DNA of 64,000 bases, taken from positions 3,467,001 to 3,531,000 of the forward strand of contig NZ_VFPT01000001.1 of the NCBI RefSeq assembly GCF_006716865.1, read 5' to 3'. A program made the position numbers and the translations under genes. The notes under the pieces were generated by a model that did not search any database, was not told where the DNA came from, and was given only the letters and a program-made list of their open reading frames with translations. This document shows positions 26,714 to 36,408 of the stretch, in pieces; within the stretch, counting starts at the first letter, position 1, and every line of letters begins with the position of its first letter. The DNA comes from Roseinatronobacter monicus. GTDB lineage: Bacteria; Pseudomonadota; Alphaproteobacteria; Rhodobacterales; Rhodobacteraceae.

Positions 26714-27477
26714 GTCGCGTCCGGATAGGCGCGTTGCAGCCATTGCATGGTCGCCAGCATATGGCCCAGATGCTCCGAATGCGTGCCCTGCTTGCCACCC
26801 TTGTGCATAAAGATTTGATCGGGCGCTTTCAGCGTTGCCTCGGACAGAACTTCGGCCACCAACGCCTCCCATTGTGGCCGGATGCTGTCGGGCGCGGGCA
26901 TGATCCCGGCCTCTGCCAATGCACGGTCGGTGTCATCACTCATCATCATCTCGCCCGTATAGGGCCACAGCCGCTCAAGCGCGGTTTGCATGCGCGTATG
27001 GCTTTCAGCCGTGCCATCGCCCAGCCGGATCACCAGATCGGCGGAGCGTTCCAGATGATAGGCAACTTCGCGGCCCGCCTTGGCCGCAATCGCGGCGATG
27101 CGCGGGTCGCTGGACCCTTCCAGCGCTTTCAACATTGGCTGGTGCCATGCGTCAAACAGGAACTGGCGCATCAGGGTCTGGCCGAAATCGCCATTCGGGC
27201 GCTCGACCAGCAGCAGGTTGCGAAAATGCCAGACATCGCGGCGAAAAGCCAGTGCATCCGCATCGCGCGCCTTGCCCTCCACCTCGCCGGCCAGCCCCAG
27301 CCACATCTGCGTCTGCCCGATCAGGTCCAGCGCGACATTTGCCAATGCGATATCTTCTTCGAGCACGGGCGCATGGCCGCACCATTCCGACACCCTGTGC
27401 CCCAGCACAAGCGTGCTGTCGCCCAAGCGGCACAGCCCTTCAAACAGGGCCACATCCAGATCCAGCGCCACAGCCAT
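26707..27477 (-). CDS. paaC: Phenylacetyl-CoA epoxidase structural subunit PaaC
   Basis: Non-catalytic ferritin-like subunit that pairs with PaaA, 256 residues. Family blocks GDSTLVLGHRVSEWCGHAPV, EEDIALANVALDLIGQT and MLATMQWLQRAYP are present. The start is ATG at 27477, overlapping the paaB stop as TGATG. Confidence 0.93.
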   Translation of the reverse strand: MAVALDLDVALFEGLCRLGDSTLVLGHRVSEWCGHAPVLEEDIALANVALDLIGQTQMWLGLAGEVEGKARDADALAFRRDVWHFRNLLLVERPNGDFGQTLMRQFLFDAWHQPMLKALEGSSDPRIAAIAAKAGREVAYHLERSADLVIRLGDGTAESHTRMQTALERLWPYTGEMMMSDDTDRALAEAGIMPAPDSIRPQWEALVAEVLSEATLKAPDQIFMHKGGKQGTHSEHLGHMLATMQWLQRAYPDATW

Positions 27478-27761
27478 CACATCTTCCCCACTTCGTCGGG
27501 AATGTCGAAAAATGTCGGGTGCCGATACACTTTGGCATTCGATGGCTCAAACAAGGGTCCTTTGTCCGACGGGCTCGACGCCGTGATCGCATTCGACGGC
27601 ACCACCCAGATGCTGACACCTTCATTGCGCCGCGTATAGACATCGCGTGCATGTTTCACGGCCATCTCGGCATCGGGCGCATGCAGGCTGCCTACATGGC
27701 GATGGTTCAGCCCATGCTGGCCGCGAATGAAAATCTCCCACAAAGGCCACTCAGTGGACAT
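27477..27761 (-). CDS. paaB: Phenylacetyl-CoA epoxidase subunit PaaB
   Basis: Small subunit of the epoxidase, 94 residues. WPLWEIFIRGQHGLNHRHVG and EGVSIWVVPSNAI are the family signatures. Of two ATG codons (27767 and 27761), the second is chosen: GAGG lies 8 bases in front of it and MSTEWPLWE aligns with known PaaB starts, while the first ATG has only 2 bases between it and GAGG. An interspersed repeat with a hairpin separates it from paaA. Confidence 0.93.
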   Translation of the reverse strand: MSTEWPLWEIFIRGQHGLNHRHVGSLHAPDAEMAVKHARDVYTRRNEGVSIWVVPSNAITASSPSDKGPLFEPSNAKVYRHPTFFDIPDEVGKM

Positions 27762-27772
27762 GTCCATATCCT

Positions 27773-27841
27773 CATTTTCTTGCTAAAAATACTCTCGGGG
27801 TAGGCCGCAGGCCGTAGGGGGCGAAGCCCCCTGATCGAGAG
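27773..27841 (-). repeat. Interspersed intercistronic repeat, copy 1
   Basis: Between paaA and paaB. Read on the minus strand it has a GGGGGC-TTCG-CCCCC-type hairpin, a variable arm, then ACCCCGAGAGTATTTTT and GCAAGAAAATGAGG that leads into the paaB ribosome-binding site. The second copy at 51682-51747 shares the AGAGTATTTT box, GCAAGAAAATG and the hairpin in the same place. Confidence 0.7.
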
Positions 27842-27844
27842 GAT

Positions 27845-28822
27845 TTACTCTGCCGCAACCTGTATCGCAGCCTGTTTTTGCGCATGCGCCATCAACCCGT
27901 CACGGAACCACGCGCCATCATCCCATGCCTTTTGCCGCGCCTCGATCCGCTCGGCATTGCAGGGGCCGTTGCCCTTAATGACCTCGAAAAACTCGGCCCA
28001 GTCGGGTTCCGAGAAATCATAGCCGCCCTTCTCTGCGTTCCATTGCACCGCAGGGTCGGGCACGGTCAGACCCAGATACTCGGCTTGTGGCACGGTCTGG
28101 TCGACGAATTTCTGGCGCAATTCGTCATTGGTGTTCATCTTGATCTTCCACGCCATGCTTTGCGCGGAATGGACTGAATCCTTGTCGGACGGGCCGAACA
28201 TCATCAGGCTTGGATACCAGAACCGGTTCAGCGCATCTTGCGCCATCGCTTTTTGCGCGGGCGTCCCTTGGGCCATTTTCATCATGATGTCATAGCCTTG
28301 GCGCTGGTGGAAACTTTCTTCCTTGCAGATGCGGACCATCGCGCGGGCATAGGGGCCGAAGCTGGTGCGTTGCAGGGGTACCTGATTCATGATTGCAGCG
28401 CCATCGACCAGCCAGCCGACCGCGCCCATATCGGCCCATGTCAGGGTCGGATAATTGAAAATGGAAGAATATTTCATTTTGCCCGACAACAGCGCCTCGG
28501 TCATCTCGTCGCGCGAAATGCCCAATGTTTCTGCCGCGCAATACAGATACAGCCCATGCCCTGCCTCGTCCTGCACCTTGGCCAGCAGAATGGCCTTACG
28601 CTCTAGCGTGGGGGCGCGGGTAATCCAGTTGCCTTCGGGCAATTGGCCTACAATTTCGGAATGGGCATGCTGGCCGATCTGGCGGATCAGTGTTTTGCGA
28701 TAGCCTTCGGGCATCCAGTCTTTCGGCTCGATCTTCTCGCCCGCGTCAATGCGTGCCTGAAAGGCGGCAAGCTGTTCGGGGTCGTCATTACTCGCTTCGG
28801 ATTTTACCATCTGTGCATACAT
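27845..28822 (-). CDS. paaA: Phenylacetyl-CoA epoxidase catalytic subunit PaaA
   Basis: Di-iron oxygenase subunit that epoxidises the aromatic ring of phenylacetyl-CoA; 325 residues. Iron-ligand motifs [17 protein letters not shown] and [16 protein letters not shown] are complete, and the substrate-binding region around [11 protein letters not shown] is typical. ATG at 28822 gives the normal MYAQMVKSE start. It follows the thiolase gene by 15 bases. Confidence 0.96.
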   Translation of the reverse strand: MYAQMVKSEASNDDPEQLAAFQARIDAGEKIEPKDWMPEGYRKTLIRQIGQHAHSEIVGQLPEGNWITRAPTLERKAILLAKVQDEAGHGLYLYCAAETLGISRDEMTEALLSGKMKYSSIFNYPTLTWADMGAVGWLVDGAAIMNQVPLQRTSFGPYARAMVRICKEESFHQRQGYDIMMKMAQGTPAQKAMAQDALNRFWYPSLMMFGPSDKDSVHSAQSMAWKIKMNTNDELRQKFVDQTVPQAEYLGLTVPDPAVQWNAEKGGYDFSEPDWAEFFEVIKGNGPCNAERIEARQKAWDDGAWFRDGLMAHAQKQAAIQVAAE

Positions 28823-28837
28823 GACAGGACTCCTTGG

Positions 28838-30043
28838 TCAGACTCGTTCCAGTATCAGGGCGACACCTTGGCCCACACCTACGCACATCGTGCACAATGC
28901 GTAGCGCCCACCCCGGCGGTGCAATTCCCACATGGCGGCCGTTACCAGCCGCGCGCCGGAGGCACCCAGCGGATGGCCCATCGCAATCGCACCGCCATTG
29001 GGGTTCACATGAGAGGCATCGTCGGGCAGGCCAAGATCGCGCAGCACGGCCAGCGCCTGCGCGGCAAATGCCTCGTTCAGCTCGATCAGGTCCATATCGT
29101 CAATTGTCAGCCCTGCAAGCGCCAGTGCCTTGCGCACTGCCGGTACCGGGCCAATGCCCATCACGCGCGGGGCAACCCCGGCGGCGGCCATCGCCACGAC
29201 ACGGGCGCGGGGTGTCAGGCCCTGCGCGCGGGCCATGTCTTCGGAGGCCAGCAGCAGCGCCGCCGCACCATCATTCACACCGCTGGCATTGCCAGCCGTG
29301 ACGCTTAACTCTGGCCCGTTTATCCCGCGCAGTTTGGCCAGTGTGTCAGGCGTGGTGTCGGGGCGGGGGTGTTCATCACGCGCGATAACCAGAGGATCGC
29401 GCTTGCGTTGCGGCACTTCAACAGCGCAAATCTCGTCTGCGAAGCATCCGTTTTCCTGCGCCTGTGCCCAGCGCGTTTGCGACCGGTGCGCGAATGCGTC
29501 CTGATCGGCGCGTGACACATTCCAATCCGCAGCGACATTGTCGGCGGTCTGGGGCATGGAGTCGGTGCCATATTGCGCTTTCATCTGCGGGTTCACAAAC
29601 CGCCAGCCGATGGTTGTGTCATAGACGGCATTGGCGCGCGAAAAGGCGGCATCGGCCTTTGGCATCACAAAGGGCGCGCGGCTCATGCTTTCCACGCCGC
29701 CTGCCAACATCAGCCCGCAATCGCCCGCGCGGATGGCCCGCGCGGCCATGCCGACCGCGTCCAGACCCGAAGCGCATAGGCGGTTCACTGTGATCCCCGG
29801 CACATCGACGGGCAATCCCGCTAAAAGCGAAGCCATGCGCGCGACATTGCGGTTATCTTCGCCCGCCTGATTGGCGCAGCCATAGATCACATCCTCAATC
29901 AGCGCCCAATCCAGCCTGGAGTGCCGCGCCATGAGTGCGCGCAACGGAATCGCCGCCAGATCATCGGCGCGGATGGACGCGAGTGCGCCCCCATAGCGCC
30001 CGATCGGGGTGCGCTGTGCGTCACAAATAAAGGCGTGCGGCAA
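28838..30043 (-). CDS. paaJ: 3-oxoadipyl-CoA / 3-oxo-5,6-dehydrosuberyl-CoA thiolase
   Basis: Last-step thiolase of the phenylacetate pathway (PaaJ/PcaF type), giving acetyl-CoA and succinyl-CoA. The nucleophilic Cys is in [13 protein letters not shown], the two C-terminal catalytic blocks are [19 protein letters not shown] and [10 protein letters not shown]. The start is a TTG at 30043, with GGGAGGAG 6 bases upstream and the family's normal N-terminus [19 protein letters not shown]; an ATG at 30091 is in frame but has no such site and would add 16 unusual residues. The length becomes 401, typical for the family. Confidence 0.9.
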   Translation of the reverse strand: MPHAFICDAQRTPIGRYGGALASIRADDLAAIPLRALMARHSRLDWALIEDVIYGCANQAGEDNRNVARMASLLAGLPVDVPGITVNRLCASGLDAVGMAARAIRAGDCGLMLAGGVESMSRAPFVMPKADAAFSRANAVYDTTIGWRFVNPQMKAQYGTDSMPQTADNVAADWNVSRADQDAFAHRSQTRWAQAQENGCFADEICAVEVPQRKRDPLVIARDEHPRPDTTPDTLAKLRGINGPELSVTAGNASGVNDGAAALLLASEDMARAQGLTPRARVVAMAAAGVAPRVMGIGPVPAVRKALALAGLTIDDMDLIELNEAFAAQALAVLRDLGLPDDASHVNPNGGAIAMGHPLGASGARLVTAAMWELHRRGGRYALCTMCVGVGQGVALILERV

Positions 30044-30179
30044 ACCTGCTCCTCCCAAAGCGCGGACGGGTATTACCGACCGATTAGTCATATATTACGC
30101 CTGATATGTCACATCTCAAAGCTAAATTTTCAGAAAGTTGTGACGCTTTGTCCGGCAGACCATGGAAAACCGTGATTTT

Positions 30180-31034
30180 TCAGATATTAACGCTTCTGCG
30201 CAACAGATCGTAACGGCTGACCCCTTCTGGATTGAGCGTCTCCAACAACCCGTCTGCACCTTGAAAACACGCTGCAACATGCGAATCAGCCGCATCACTC
30301 AGCGCCAGATAGGCTTGGGCAAATTGCTTGCGGGCGCGCTGACCGGCCCAATCGGGCGGTAGGGCCGCGCTGGGCAAACGGGGGTCGCGCAGGATGATCT
30401 GGCGGAACGCATGGACCAGCAGGACACGTGCTTGCAGTGCGTCAGGCGGGGGAAGGTGGCCCATCTGTTCGACCTGCGCCGCCAGTGTCAGAAAACCCTC
30501 ATACTCCTGCCCCAACGCGTCCAGATCCCAGAGCGTTGCGCCCAAACCCGGTAACTGGTCCTGCGCCCCGTCGATGGGCGCAGTCAGGGCAAGCGCGCCG
30601 TCGGGAACAGGCCCGCGCGCAGGCCCAAAGGCGCAGAGGTCATTTAGCGCAACATACCCATGCAGGCCCATCGCTGCAATCTGTGTGGCGGCAGCGCCCT
30701 GTGCGAAGAACAATACCCGCCACGGCAGGTCATCTGCAGGCCCGTAAATGATGTCCGCCGCCTGTCTGTACTCGGCGCGCGCAGCATCGGTCAGGCGGTA
30801 GAAACTGCGCCGCCCCTTGCGCAGGCCGATCAGTTGCTCGGCGCTGACAAGGCGGGATACGGCCGTGCGGATCAGGGTTTCACTGATCCCGAAGGGCGCG
30901 CAGAATTCGATAAGATTGCCGATCCAGACTTCGCCACCGCGCGGGGCGATGACATCGCCAAACACTGTGACAATGAAACTGCCCGCACGAATGGGTTGTG
31001 GCAGCGTCAGGTCAGAAAATGTCGCAGCGCCCAT
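30180..31034 (-). CDS. paaX: Phenylacetate operon regulator PaaX
   Basis: Phenylacetyl-CoA-responsive repressor of paa genes, 284 residues. The N-terminal winged helix (VWIGNLIEFCAPFGISETLI, TAVSRLVSAEQLIGLRKGRR) and the PaaX middle domain (WRVLFFAQGA) are clear. ATG at 31034 has AAGGA 8 bases upstream. It lies at the head of the paa gene row, in the same direction, 136 bases before the thiolase gene; that gap is where an operator would be expected, though no clear palindrome was identified. Confidence 0.9.
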   Translation of the reverse strand: MGAATFSDLTLPQPIRAGSFIVTVFGDVIAPRGGEVWIGNLIEFCAPFGISETLIRTAVSRLVSAEQLIGLRKGRRSFYRLTDAARAEYRQAADIIYGPADDLPWRVLFFAQGAAATQIAAMGLHGYVALNDLCAFGPARGPVPDGALALTAPIDGAQDQLPGLGATLWDLDALGQEYEGFLTLAAQVEQMGHLPPPDALQARVLLVHAFRQIILRDPRLPSAALPPDWAGQRARKQFAQAYLALSDAADSHVAACFQGADGLLETLNPEGVSRYDLLRRSVNI

Positions 31035-31311
31035 GTCTGTCCTTGCGCCAATCGCCCCAATCGCTCGCCACTGTGCCCGCAGCCGCCGCTATGTGCAACT
31101 GCGCCTTGCGAATCAATCCTTGCAATGCGGCACCGCGACAGTCCAATCTGCATGGCATGTGAAACCCTGTTTCCAAGGCCGGATGAACAGCGCGGGCTGC
31201 AAAACAAACAAAATCAACCGCTCGGTCGAAAAAACAGTAGCATGAGAGGGAGTCTTGTGCTTTCACATAGATCGTTGCGGATGCAACATTATCTTACGGG
31301 AGGAGATTGTA

Positions 31312-32358
31312 ATGGAACGCAGACCGCTTTTAGGGCTGATGGGAGGCGCCGCAATAGGTGCTCTTGGCCTTGGACTGAGCAGCAGCGCGGCGCTGGCCCA
31401 AGAGGTCACATTGACGCTACACCATTTTCTGGCAGCACAGGCCAATGTGCCAACGCATATTCTGGATGTCTGGGCCGATCGCGTCGAGGAGGACAGCGAA
31501 GGCCGCATCAAGGTGGACCGCTACCCATCCATGCAACTGGGCGGCACACCGGGCGAGTTGTATGATCAGGCCGTATCAGGCAGTGCCGATGTGATCTGGA
31601 CCGTTGTGGGCCTGACACCGGGGCGTTTCCCCAGCACGGAAGTGTTCGAGTTGCCCTTCATGGTGACAGATGCCCGCGCCGCATCGCACGCCTATTGGAC
31701 AATGTTCGAAGAATCGATGCAGGAAGAATTCGCCGATGTGAAGATGCTGGCGACATGGGTGCATGGGCCGGGGGTTATTCACACCGAAGACCCTGTGGCG
31801 CAACCCTCGGATCTGCGCGGAATGCAGTTGCGTGGTCCGTCGCGGCTGACGGTACAACTGCTCGAAGCGCTGGGCGCCACACCTGTCGGCATGCCGATTG
31901 CACAAACCCCTGAATCGCTGTCACGCGGTGTCATCAACGGGGCGGTCATGCCGTGGGAAGTGACCCCGTCGCTGCGCATTCCCGAACTGGTCGAGAACCA
32001 CACAGAGTTTGAAGGCGAGATGCTCTATACTGTGACCTTCGTTCTGGCGATGCATCAGCCCACCTATGACGCGCTGCCTGATGACCTGAAAGAGGTGATC
32101 GATTCCAATTCCGGTTTGGAATTCTCGATCTTCGCGGGCGGAACGCAGCAGGATTACGACGCACCGGGCCGCGAGATGGCCGAGGATATGGGCAACAACA
32201 TCATCACCATTTCCGCCGATGAAGCGGAAGAATGGAAGGCGCTTGCCGAACCCATCTATGACCGCTGGATCGCGGATATGGAAGGGCGCGGCAAGGATGG
32301 TCAGGCCCTGATTGACCGAGCACGCGAGTTGATGGCCGAATATGAGGCTGCGGACTAA
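31312..32358 (+). CDS. dctP: TRAP transporter substrate-binding protein DctP
   Basis: Periplasmic receptor of a tripartite ATP-independent transporter, 348 residues. The signal peptide carries a twin-arginine-like MERRPLLGLMGGAA start and ends in ALAQE (about residue 30). The DctP fold shows QLGGTPGELYDQAVSGSADV, the conserved Arg-rich LRGMQLRGPSRL, and INGAVMPWEV. The ligand of this clade is unknown from sequence. ATG at 31312 has GGGAGGAG at 31299-31306. The gene for the repressor PaaX lies divergently upstream, but a link to aromatic-acid uptake is only a positional guess. Confidence 0.9.
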   Translation: MERRPLLGLMGGAAIGALGLGLSSSAALAQEVTLTLHHFLAAQANVPTHILDVWADRVEEDSEGRIKVDRYPSMQLGGTPGELYDQAVSGSADVIWTVVGLTPGRFPSTEVFELPFMVTDARAASHAYWTMFEESMQEEFADVKMLATWVHGPGVIHTEDPVAQPSDLRGMQLRGPSRLTVQLLEALGATPVGMPIAQTPESLSRGVINGAVMPWEVTPSLRIPELVENHTEFEGEMLYTVTFVLAMHQPTYDALPDDLKEVIDSNSGLEFSIFAGGTQQDYDAPGREMAEDMGNNIITISADEAEEWKALAEPIYDRWIADMEGRGKDGQALIDRARELMAEYEAAD

Positions 32359-32375
32359 ACAAACACGCAGTCGGG

Positions 32376-32400
32376 GGGCGGCCAATAAACGGGGCCGCCC
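32376..32400 (+). other. Intercistronic hairpin between dctP and dctQ
   Basis: GGGCGGCC / GGCCGCCC stem of 8 bp with a 9-base loop, in the 66-base gap. Such hairpins commonly protect the transcript of an abundant binding protein from 3' decay and reduce read-through into the permease genes. Confidence 0.7.
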
Positions 32401-32424
32401 TGTTCCACGCAGGGCTGCAAGGGT

Positions 32425-33018
32425 ATGACCAACATGCATTCAGTCATGATGACAGTGTCGCGCGGTTTGGCGATGGTCGGGGGCATTGTGCTGTCGGCGC
32501 TGATCCTGATGACCTGCGTTTCCATTCTTGGCAGACATGCCAGCGCGGCGCTGAATTCTGATCTGGTCCAGACACTGGCCCCCGGCCTTGCGGCATGGAT
32601 GCTGGGGTTGGGCCTTGGGCCGATCTATGGTGATTATGAATTGACGGAATTGGGCATGGGTTTTGCAGTATTTTGCTTTCTGCCGCTGTGCCAGATCACG
32701 TCAGGGCATGCGCGTGTCGATATTTTCACATCTTTTCTGCACGACACAACGAACCGGTGGCTGCGCCTGATTATCGAGGTAATCTTTCTGGGCGCGATTG
32801 CGCTGATTGCGTGGCGTCTGTCGATTGGCATGTCCAGCCGGATGCGTACCGGCCAGACGACCTATTTGCTGGAATGGCCGGTCTGGTGGCCCTATGCCGC
32901 CTGTATGGTTGCGGCCTCTGCGGCGGTGATTGTTGCGCTGTATATGGTGTATGTTCGGATGCTTGAGGCCGTGACCGGCGCGGACATTATCGGCGAAGGC
33001 GGGGAGAGCGAACATTGA
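32425..33018 (+). CDS. dctQ: TRAP transporter small permease DctQ
   Basis: A 197-residue membrane protein with four hydrophobic segments (GLAMVGGIVLSALILMTCVS, then around residues 50-65, 115-130 and 150-170) in the DctQ pattern, including the WRLSIG and EWPVWWPYA region. It forms the membrane core together with DctM. The stop overlaps the dctM start. Confidence 0.88.
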   Translation: MTNMHSVMMTVSRGLAMVGGIVLSALILMTCVSILGRHASAALNSDLVQTLAPGLAAWMLGLGLGPIYGDYELTELGMGFAVFCFLPLCQITSGHARVDIFTSFLHDTTNRWLRLIIEVIFLGAIALIAWRLSIGMSSRMRTGQTTYLLEWPVWWPYAACMVAASAAVIVALYMVYVRMLEAVTGADIIGEGGESEH

Positions 33019-34511
33019 GCGCGATGACCATCGGGCTGCTGTCCTTTCCGGCCCTGCTGACCCTGATCTTTCTGCGCGTGCCCATTGGGCTGGCCATGTT
33101 CCTTGCAGGGCTGGTCGGGCTGGTGCTGGTGACAGGCAGCACGAACATGCCGTTTTCACGCCTGCAAACCGAAACCTTTACCACCTTTGCCAGCTATTCG
33201 CTGTCGATCATCCCGATGTTCCTGTTGATGGGCCATTTCGCCACATTGGGGGGCATGTCTCAGGCGCTGTTCAAGGCCGCCGAGGGGTTTCTGGGCCACC
33301 GCAAGGGTGGCGTGGCGATGGCGGCGATTGGCTCCAGCGCGGGGTTTGGGGCGATTTGCGGGTCTTCGCTGGCGACCGCAGCCACAATGGGGCGCGTGGC
33401 ACTGCCTGAACTCAAGCGCTACGGCTATGCGGGCGGGTTTTCCACAGCGACGCTGGCGGCGGGCGGCACACTGGGCATTTTGATCCCGCCCTCGGTCGTG
33501 CTAGTGATTTATGCGATCCTGACCGAGCAGAACATCGCCAAGCTGTTCTTGGCCGCCTTTATTCCCGGTATCATGGCGGCGCTGGGCTATGTGGTTGTGA
33601 TTTCCATCTATGTGCGGGTGAACCCCGATTCAGCAGGCACGCGCCCGCGTGTCGCCTATGGCGAGCGGTTCCGAGCGCTGGTCAAGGTCTGGCCGGTGAT
33701 GGTGGTGTTCGGGCTGGTTGTGGGTGGCATTTATGCAGGCTGGTTCACACCGACCGAAGGGGCCGCTGTGGGGGCGTTTGGCACCGGGTTGATTGCATGG
33801 GTCAATGGCGGGCTGACCCGCAAGACGCTGGCGGAAAGCTTTTATGTGACAGCACGTTCCAGCGCGATGATCTTTTTCATCATCTTTGGCGCGGCCTTCT
33901 ATAACGGGTTTCTGGCGTTGACGCAGGTGCCGCAAAGCATTGCCGCATGGGTCGGCGGCTCTGGTTTCAGCCCGATTATGGTGCTGGTCCTGATCTTGTG
34001 TTTCTATCTGATCCTTGGGTGCGTGATGGACAGCCTGTCCATGATCCTGCTGACGATCCCGATTTTCTGGCCGATCATGATGGAGCTGGATTTCAACTTC
34101 GTCACTATGGCCGATCTACACGCCGCCCGCGCCCGCGAGGCGATCCGCGCCGGGGTCGAGGTCGCGCCGGAAATGCTGCGAAGTATCGAGGCCGCCCTTG
34201 GCGCAGGGGCCGAGTTGACGCGCGAGCAGATTCAGGCGCTTGGTTTGCGCCGCGTGAATGAACTGGCGCTGGAGCGTGCGAATATCGAGATGACGGCCAT
34301 CTGGTTCGGCATTCTGGTGCTGATTGTGGTTGAGGTGGGCCTGATTACGCCACCTGTGGGCATGAACCTGTTTGTCATCAACGCGATGGACCCAAAGACC
34401 AAGATCACGGACACCTACCGTGCTGTCATGCCCTTTGTTGCCTCTGATCTGATCCGGGTGGTGGTCCTGGTCGCGTTTCCCGCAATCACGCTGTTCCTGA
34501 TCTCGGTGTAA
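33015..34511 (+). CDS. dctM: TRAP transporter large permease DctM with an unusual insertion
   Basis: The ion-coupled transport subunit. Typical DctM features: RVPIGLAMFLAGLVGLVLV, GFGAICGSSLATAATMG, GTLGILIPPSVVLVIYAI and GLITPPVGMNLFVI. Length is 498 against about 425-440 usually; the excess is a block at about residues 358-428, hydrophilic and helical (ADLHAARAREAIRAGVEVA through LALERANIEM), placed just before the conserved WFGI segment. The start is TTG at 33015 overlapping the dctQ stop as TTGA, or ATG at 33024. Confidence 0.9.
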   Translation: MSAMTIGLLSFPALLTLIFLRVPIGLAMFLAGLVGLVLVTGSTNMPFSRLQTETFTTFASYSLSIIPMFLLMGHFATLGGMSQALFKAAEGFLGHRKGGVAMAAIGSSAGFGAICGSSLATAATMGRVALPELKRYGYAGGFSTATLAAGGTLGILIPPSVVLVIYAILTEQNIAKLFLAAFIPGIMAALGYVVVISIYVRVNPDSAGTRPRVAYGERFRALVKVWPVMVVFGLVVGGIYAGWFTPTEGAAVGAFGTGLIAWVNGGLTRKTLAESFYVTARSSAMIFFIIFGAAFYNGFLALTQVPQSIAAWVGGSGFSPIMVLVLILCFYLILGCVMDSLSMILLTIPIFWPIMMELDFNFVTMADLHAARAREAIRAGVEVAPEMLRSIEAALGAGAELTREQIQALGLRRVNELALERANIEMTAIWFGILVLIVVEVGLITPPVGMNLFVINAMDPKTKITDTYRAVMPFVASDLIRVVVLVAFPAITLFLISV

Positions 34512-34662
34512 TACGCAACCAGACTGCGGTTTAGATGCTGGGGCTGCGGCGCGCGGTCTGATGTCAGAAAATGTAAATTCGGAAAATGGCCCCTAAGCGG
34601 CCACATTTCTGCCTTCACGGCCAAGCAATCTGACCTTGTTAACCACTTGGAGTGATGAGCCG

Positions 34663-34839
34663 ATGTTCCAATTCTTTTCTGACGCCAGCGCCAGCAAAAG
34701 CAGCGATGCCGCACTGCCATTCTTGTCACGTGGCAAGGCCAATGCGATTCCGGTCGACACGCGCGTGAACTCGCGGATTGATCTGCTGTCAGAAAGTCTG
34801 GGCGCACGTCTGCCAGAGCGTGGCTATTTCAAACACTGA
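34663..34839 (+). CDS. Small protein of unknown function, 58 residues
   Basis: A short hydrophilic protein, starting MFQFFSDASASKSSDAALPF and ending LPERGYFKH. ATG at 34663 lies 9 bases after GGAGTGATG. No motif is recognised. Its last 11 bases overlap the mipZ end on the opposite strand. The codon pattern looks like that of neighbouring genes, which is the main support. Confidence 0.45.
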   Translation: MFQFFSDASASKSSDAALPFLSRGKANAIPVDTRVNSRIDLLSESLGARLPERGYFKH

Positions 34840-35638
34840 CCTGTAATTCCGGCAGTTCCAGCGCGCCCATAAGGTCGCGCAACTCCTGCCGGGCTGCGAT
34901 ATGAGACATCGTCATGGACTCGGTCCCCAGATCGCGCAGGTCCATCAGTGTCAGCCCCTTGGGGAACAATTCCCGAAACACGACGCGTTCACTGAAACCG
35001 GGTGCAAGCCGGAACCCGATACGCCGTGACAACACTTCCAACGCGTCGCCCACCTTGCGCTTGTTATGCATCGCCGTGGTCCCCATCCGGTTGCGCAACA
35101 CCACCCAGTTCAAAGGTCGTAGCCCTGCCTGTGCGCGGGTCTGGCGCGCCTTCCAGACCATTTCGGAATAGATCGAGGGGGATAAAACCTCGCCGGTTTC
35201 GGGGTCTGTGCGCGCAAGCAAATCGAAATCAATGAAACTGTCATTGATCGGGGTGATCAGGGTATCGGCCACTGAATGCGCGAACTGGCTAAGCCGTGTG
35301 TAGGAACCGGGGCAATCAATGATGATGTAGTCGCAATCCGCACTCAACGCCTCCAGCGCCGCGCTCATGCGGGCGTCATGCAGTTGCGGCCCGTCGGGCA
35401 AGTCGAAATCCGCGACATCGGGCAGGGGCTGAAATCGCGGGCTGGGCAGATCGACGCCCGAGCGTTTGGCCCAGTTGCGCCGGTTCTCGATATAGCGCCC
35501 GAAACTCAGCTGGCGCAGGTCCAGATCCATCGCGCCGACACGCTGGCCCATGCGCGCCAGTGCAACCGACACATGCATCGAAACAGTTGATTTTCCACTG
35601 CCGCCTTTTTCATTGCCGACTACGATGATATGCGCCAT
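34829..35638 (-). CDS. mipZ: Division plane positioning ATPase MipZ
   Basis: ParA-family ATPase that forms a polar gradient with ParB and prevents FtsZ assembly away from midcell, typical of alphaproteobacteria. The 269-residue product begins MAHIIVVGNEKGGSGKST, a deviant Walker A, followed by GAMDLDLRQLSFGRYIENRR (switch I region), DYIIIDCPGS (Walker B) and the MipZ-specific PINDSFIDFDLLA. All expected blocks are present and length fits. Confidence 0.93.
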   Translation of the reverse strand: MAHIIVVGNEKGGSGKSTVSMHVSVALARMGQRVGAMDLDLRQLSFGRYIENRRNWAKRSGVDLPSPRFQPLPDVADFDLPDGPQLHDARMSAALEALSADCDYIIIDCPGSYTRLSQFAHSVADTLITPINDSFIDFDLLARTDPETGEVLSPSIYSEMVWKARQTRAQAGLRPLNWVVLRNRMGTTAMHNKRKVGDALEVLSRRIGFRLAPGFSERVVFRELFPKGLTLMDLRDLGTESMTMSHIAARQELRDLMGALELPELQVSV

Positions 35639-35743
35639 CGTGAATGCCCCGCTAAATTTCCAGACTATGCCTGCGTCCGTCTAGGCTGGCAGCAACGCGG
35701 ATACAAGCATTCTCATCCATGCGGCCAAAGCTTTGTCGCAAAA

Positions 35744-35771
35744 CAAAAAAGGCGCGGTTTCCCGCGCCTTT
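35744..35771 (-). terminator. Rho-independent terminator after rpmE
   Basis: On the minus strand a 10-bp stem AAAGGCGCGG / CCGCGCCTTT with a 4-base loop and a T run, 24 bases after the rpmE stop. Probably also limits antisense read-through toward mipZ. Confidence 0.85.
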
Positions 35772-35794
35772 CCAAACTGTCATGCGGGTTGGTT

Positions 35795-36016
35795 TCAGAA
35801 ACCAAGACCGGCATATTTGTTCTTGAACTTCGACACGCGGCCACCGGTGTCCAGCAGACGGCTGCTGCCGCCATTCCAGGCAGGGTGCACACTTGGATCG
35901 ACATCCAGCGACAAGGTGTCGCCTTCGGCGCCCCATGTCGATTTCATCTGGACGATGGTGCCATCGGTCATCTTGACGTTGATCAGGTGGTACTCGGGAT
36001 GAGTCTCGGATTTCAT
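35795..36016 (-). CDS. rpmE: 50S ribosomal protein L31
   Basis: A 73-residue L31 ([20 protein letters not shown], ending NKYAGLGF). The zinc-binding CxxC cysteines of the C+ type are absent, so this is the zinc-independent form. It lies 11 bases after rplS and is followed by a terminator. Confidence 0.95.
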   Translation of the reverse strand: MKSETHPEYHLINVKMTDGTIVQMKSTWGAEGDTLSLDVDPSVHPAWNGGSSRLLDTGGRVSKFKNKYAGLGF

Positions 36017-36027
36017 GGCTGCGCTCC

Positions 36028-36408
36028 TCAGGCTTTCGCGTTAAGCGGGCGGTAGTTGGTCTTTTCGACGATGCGGGCAGATTTACCGCGACGATCGCGC
36101 AGATAATACAGTTTCGCACGACGCACACGGCCACGACGTACAACTGCAATGCTGTCGATATTGGTCGAATACAGCGGGAATACGCGTTCCACACCTTCGC
36201 CGAACGAGATTTTGCGCACGGTGAAGGACGCTGCGATACCCGCGCCGCCCTTGCGCGCGATGCACACGCCTTCAAAGTTCTGAACCCGCGAGCGCGTGCC
36301 CTCGGTCACTTTGTAGCCAACGCGGATGGTGTCGCCCGCCTTGAAATCGGGAATGTCTTTGCCAAGCTCTGCAATCTGCTCGGCTTCTATCTGTGCGATC
36401 AGGTTCAT
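36028..36408 (-). CDS. rplS: 50S ribosomal protein L19
   Basis: A 126-residue L19, starting [20 protein letters not shown] with the signature [20 protein letters not shown] and the basic [20 protein letters not shown] block near the C-terminus. ATG at 36408 is the conserved start; the open frame runs further upstream without coding character. Co-transcribed with rpmE. The usual partner genes rpsP-rimM-trmD are not adjacent. Confidence 0.96.
   Translation of the reverse strand: MNLIAQIEAEQIAELGKDIPDFKAGDTIRVGYKVTEGTRSRVQNFEGVCIARKGGAGIAASFTVRKISFGEGVERVFPLYSTNIDSIAVVRRGRVRRAKLYYLRDRRGKSARIVEKTNYRPLNAKA

Noticed and set aside
26734..27803. Two overlapping plus-strand frames opposite paaB and paaC
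   Set aside because: Antisense to conserved paa genes; compositionally shadows.
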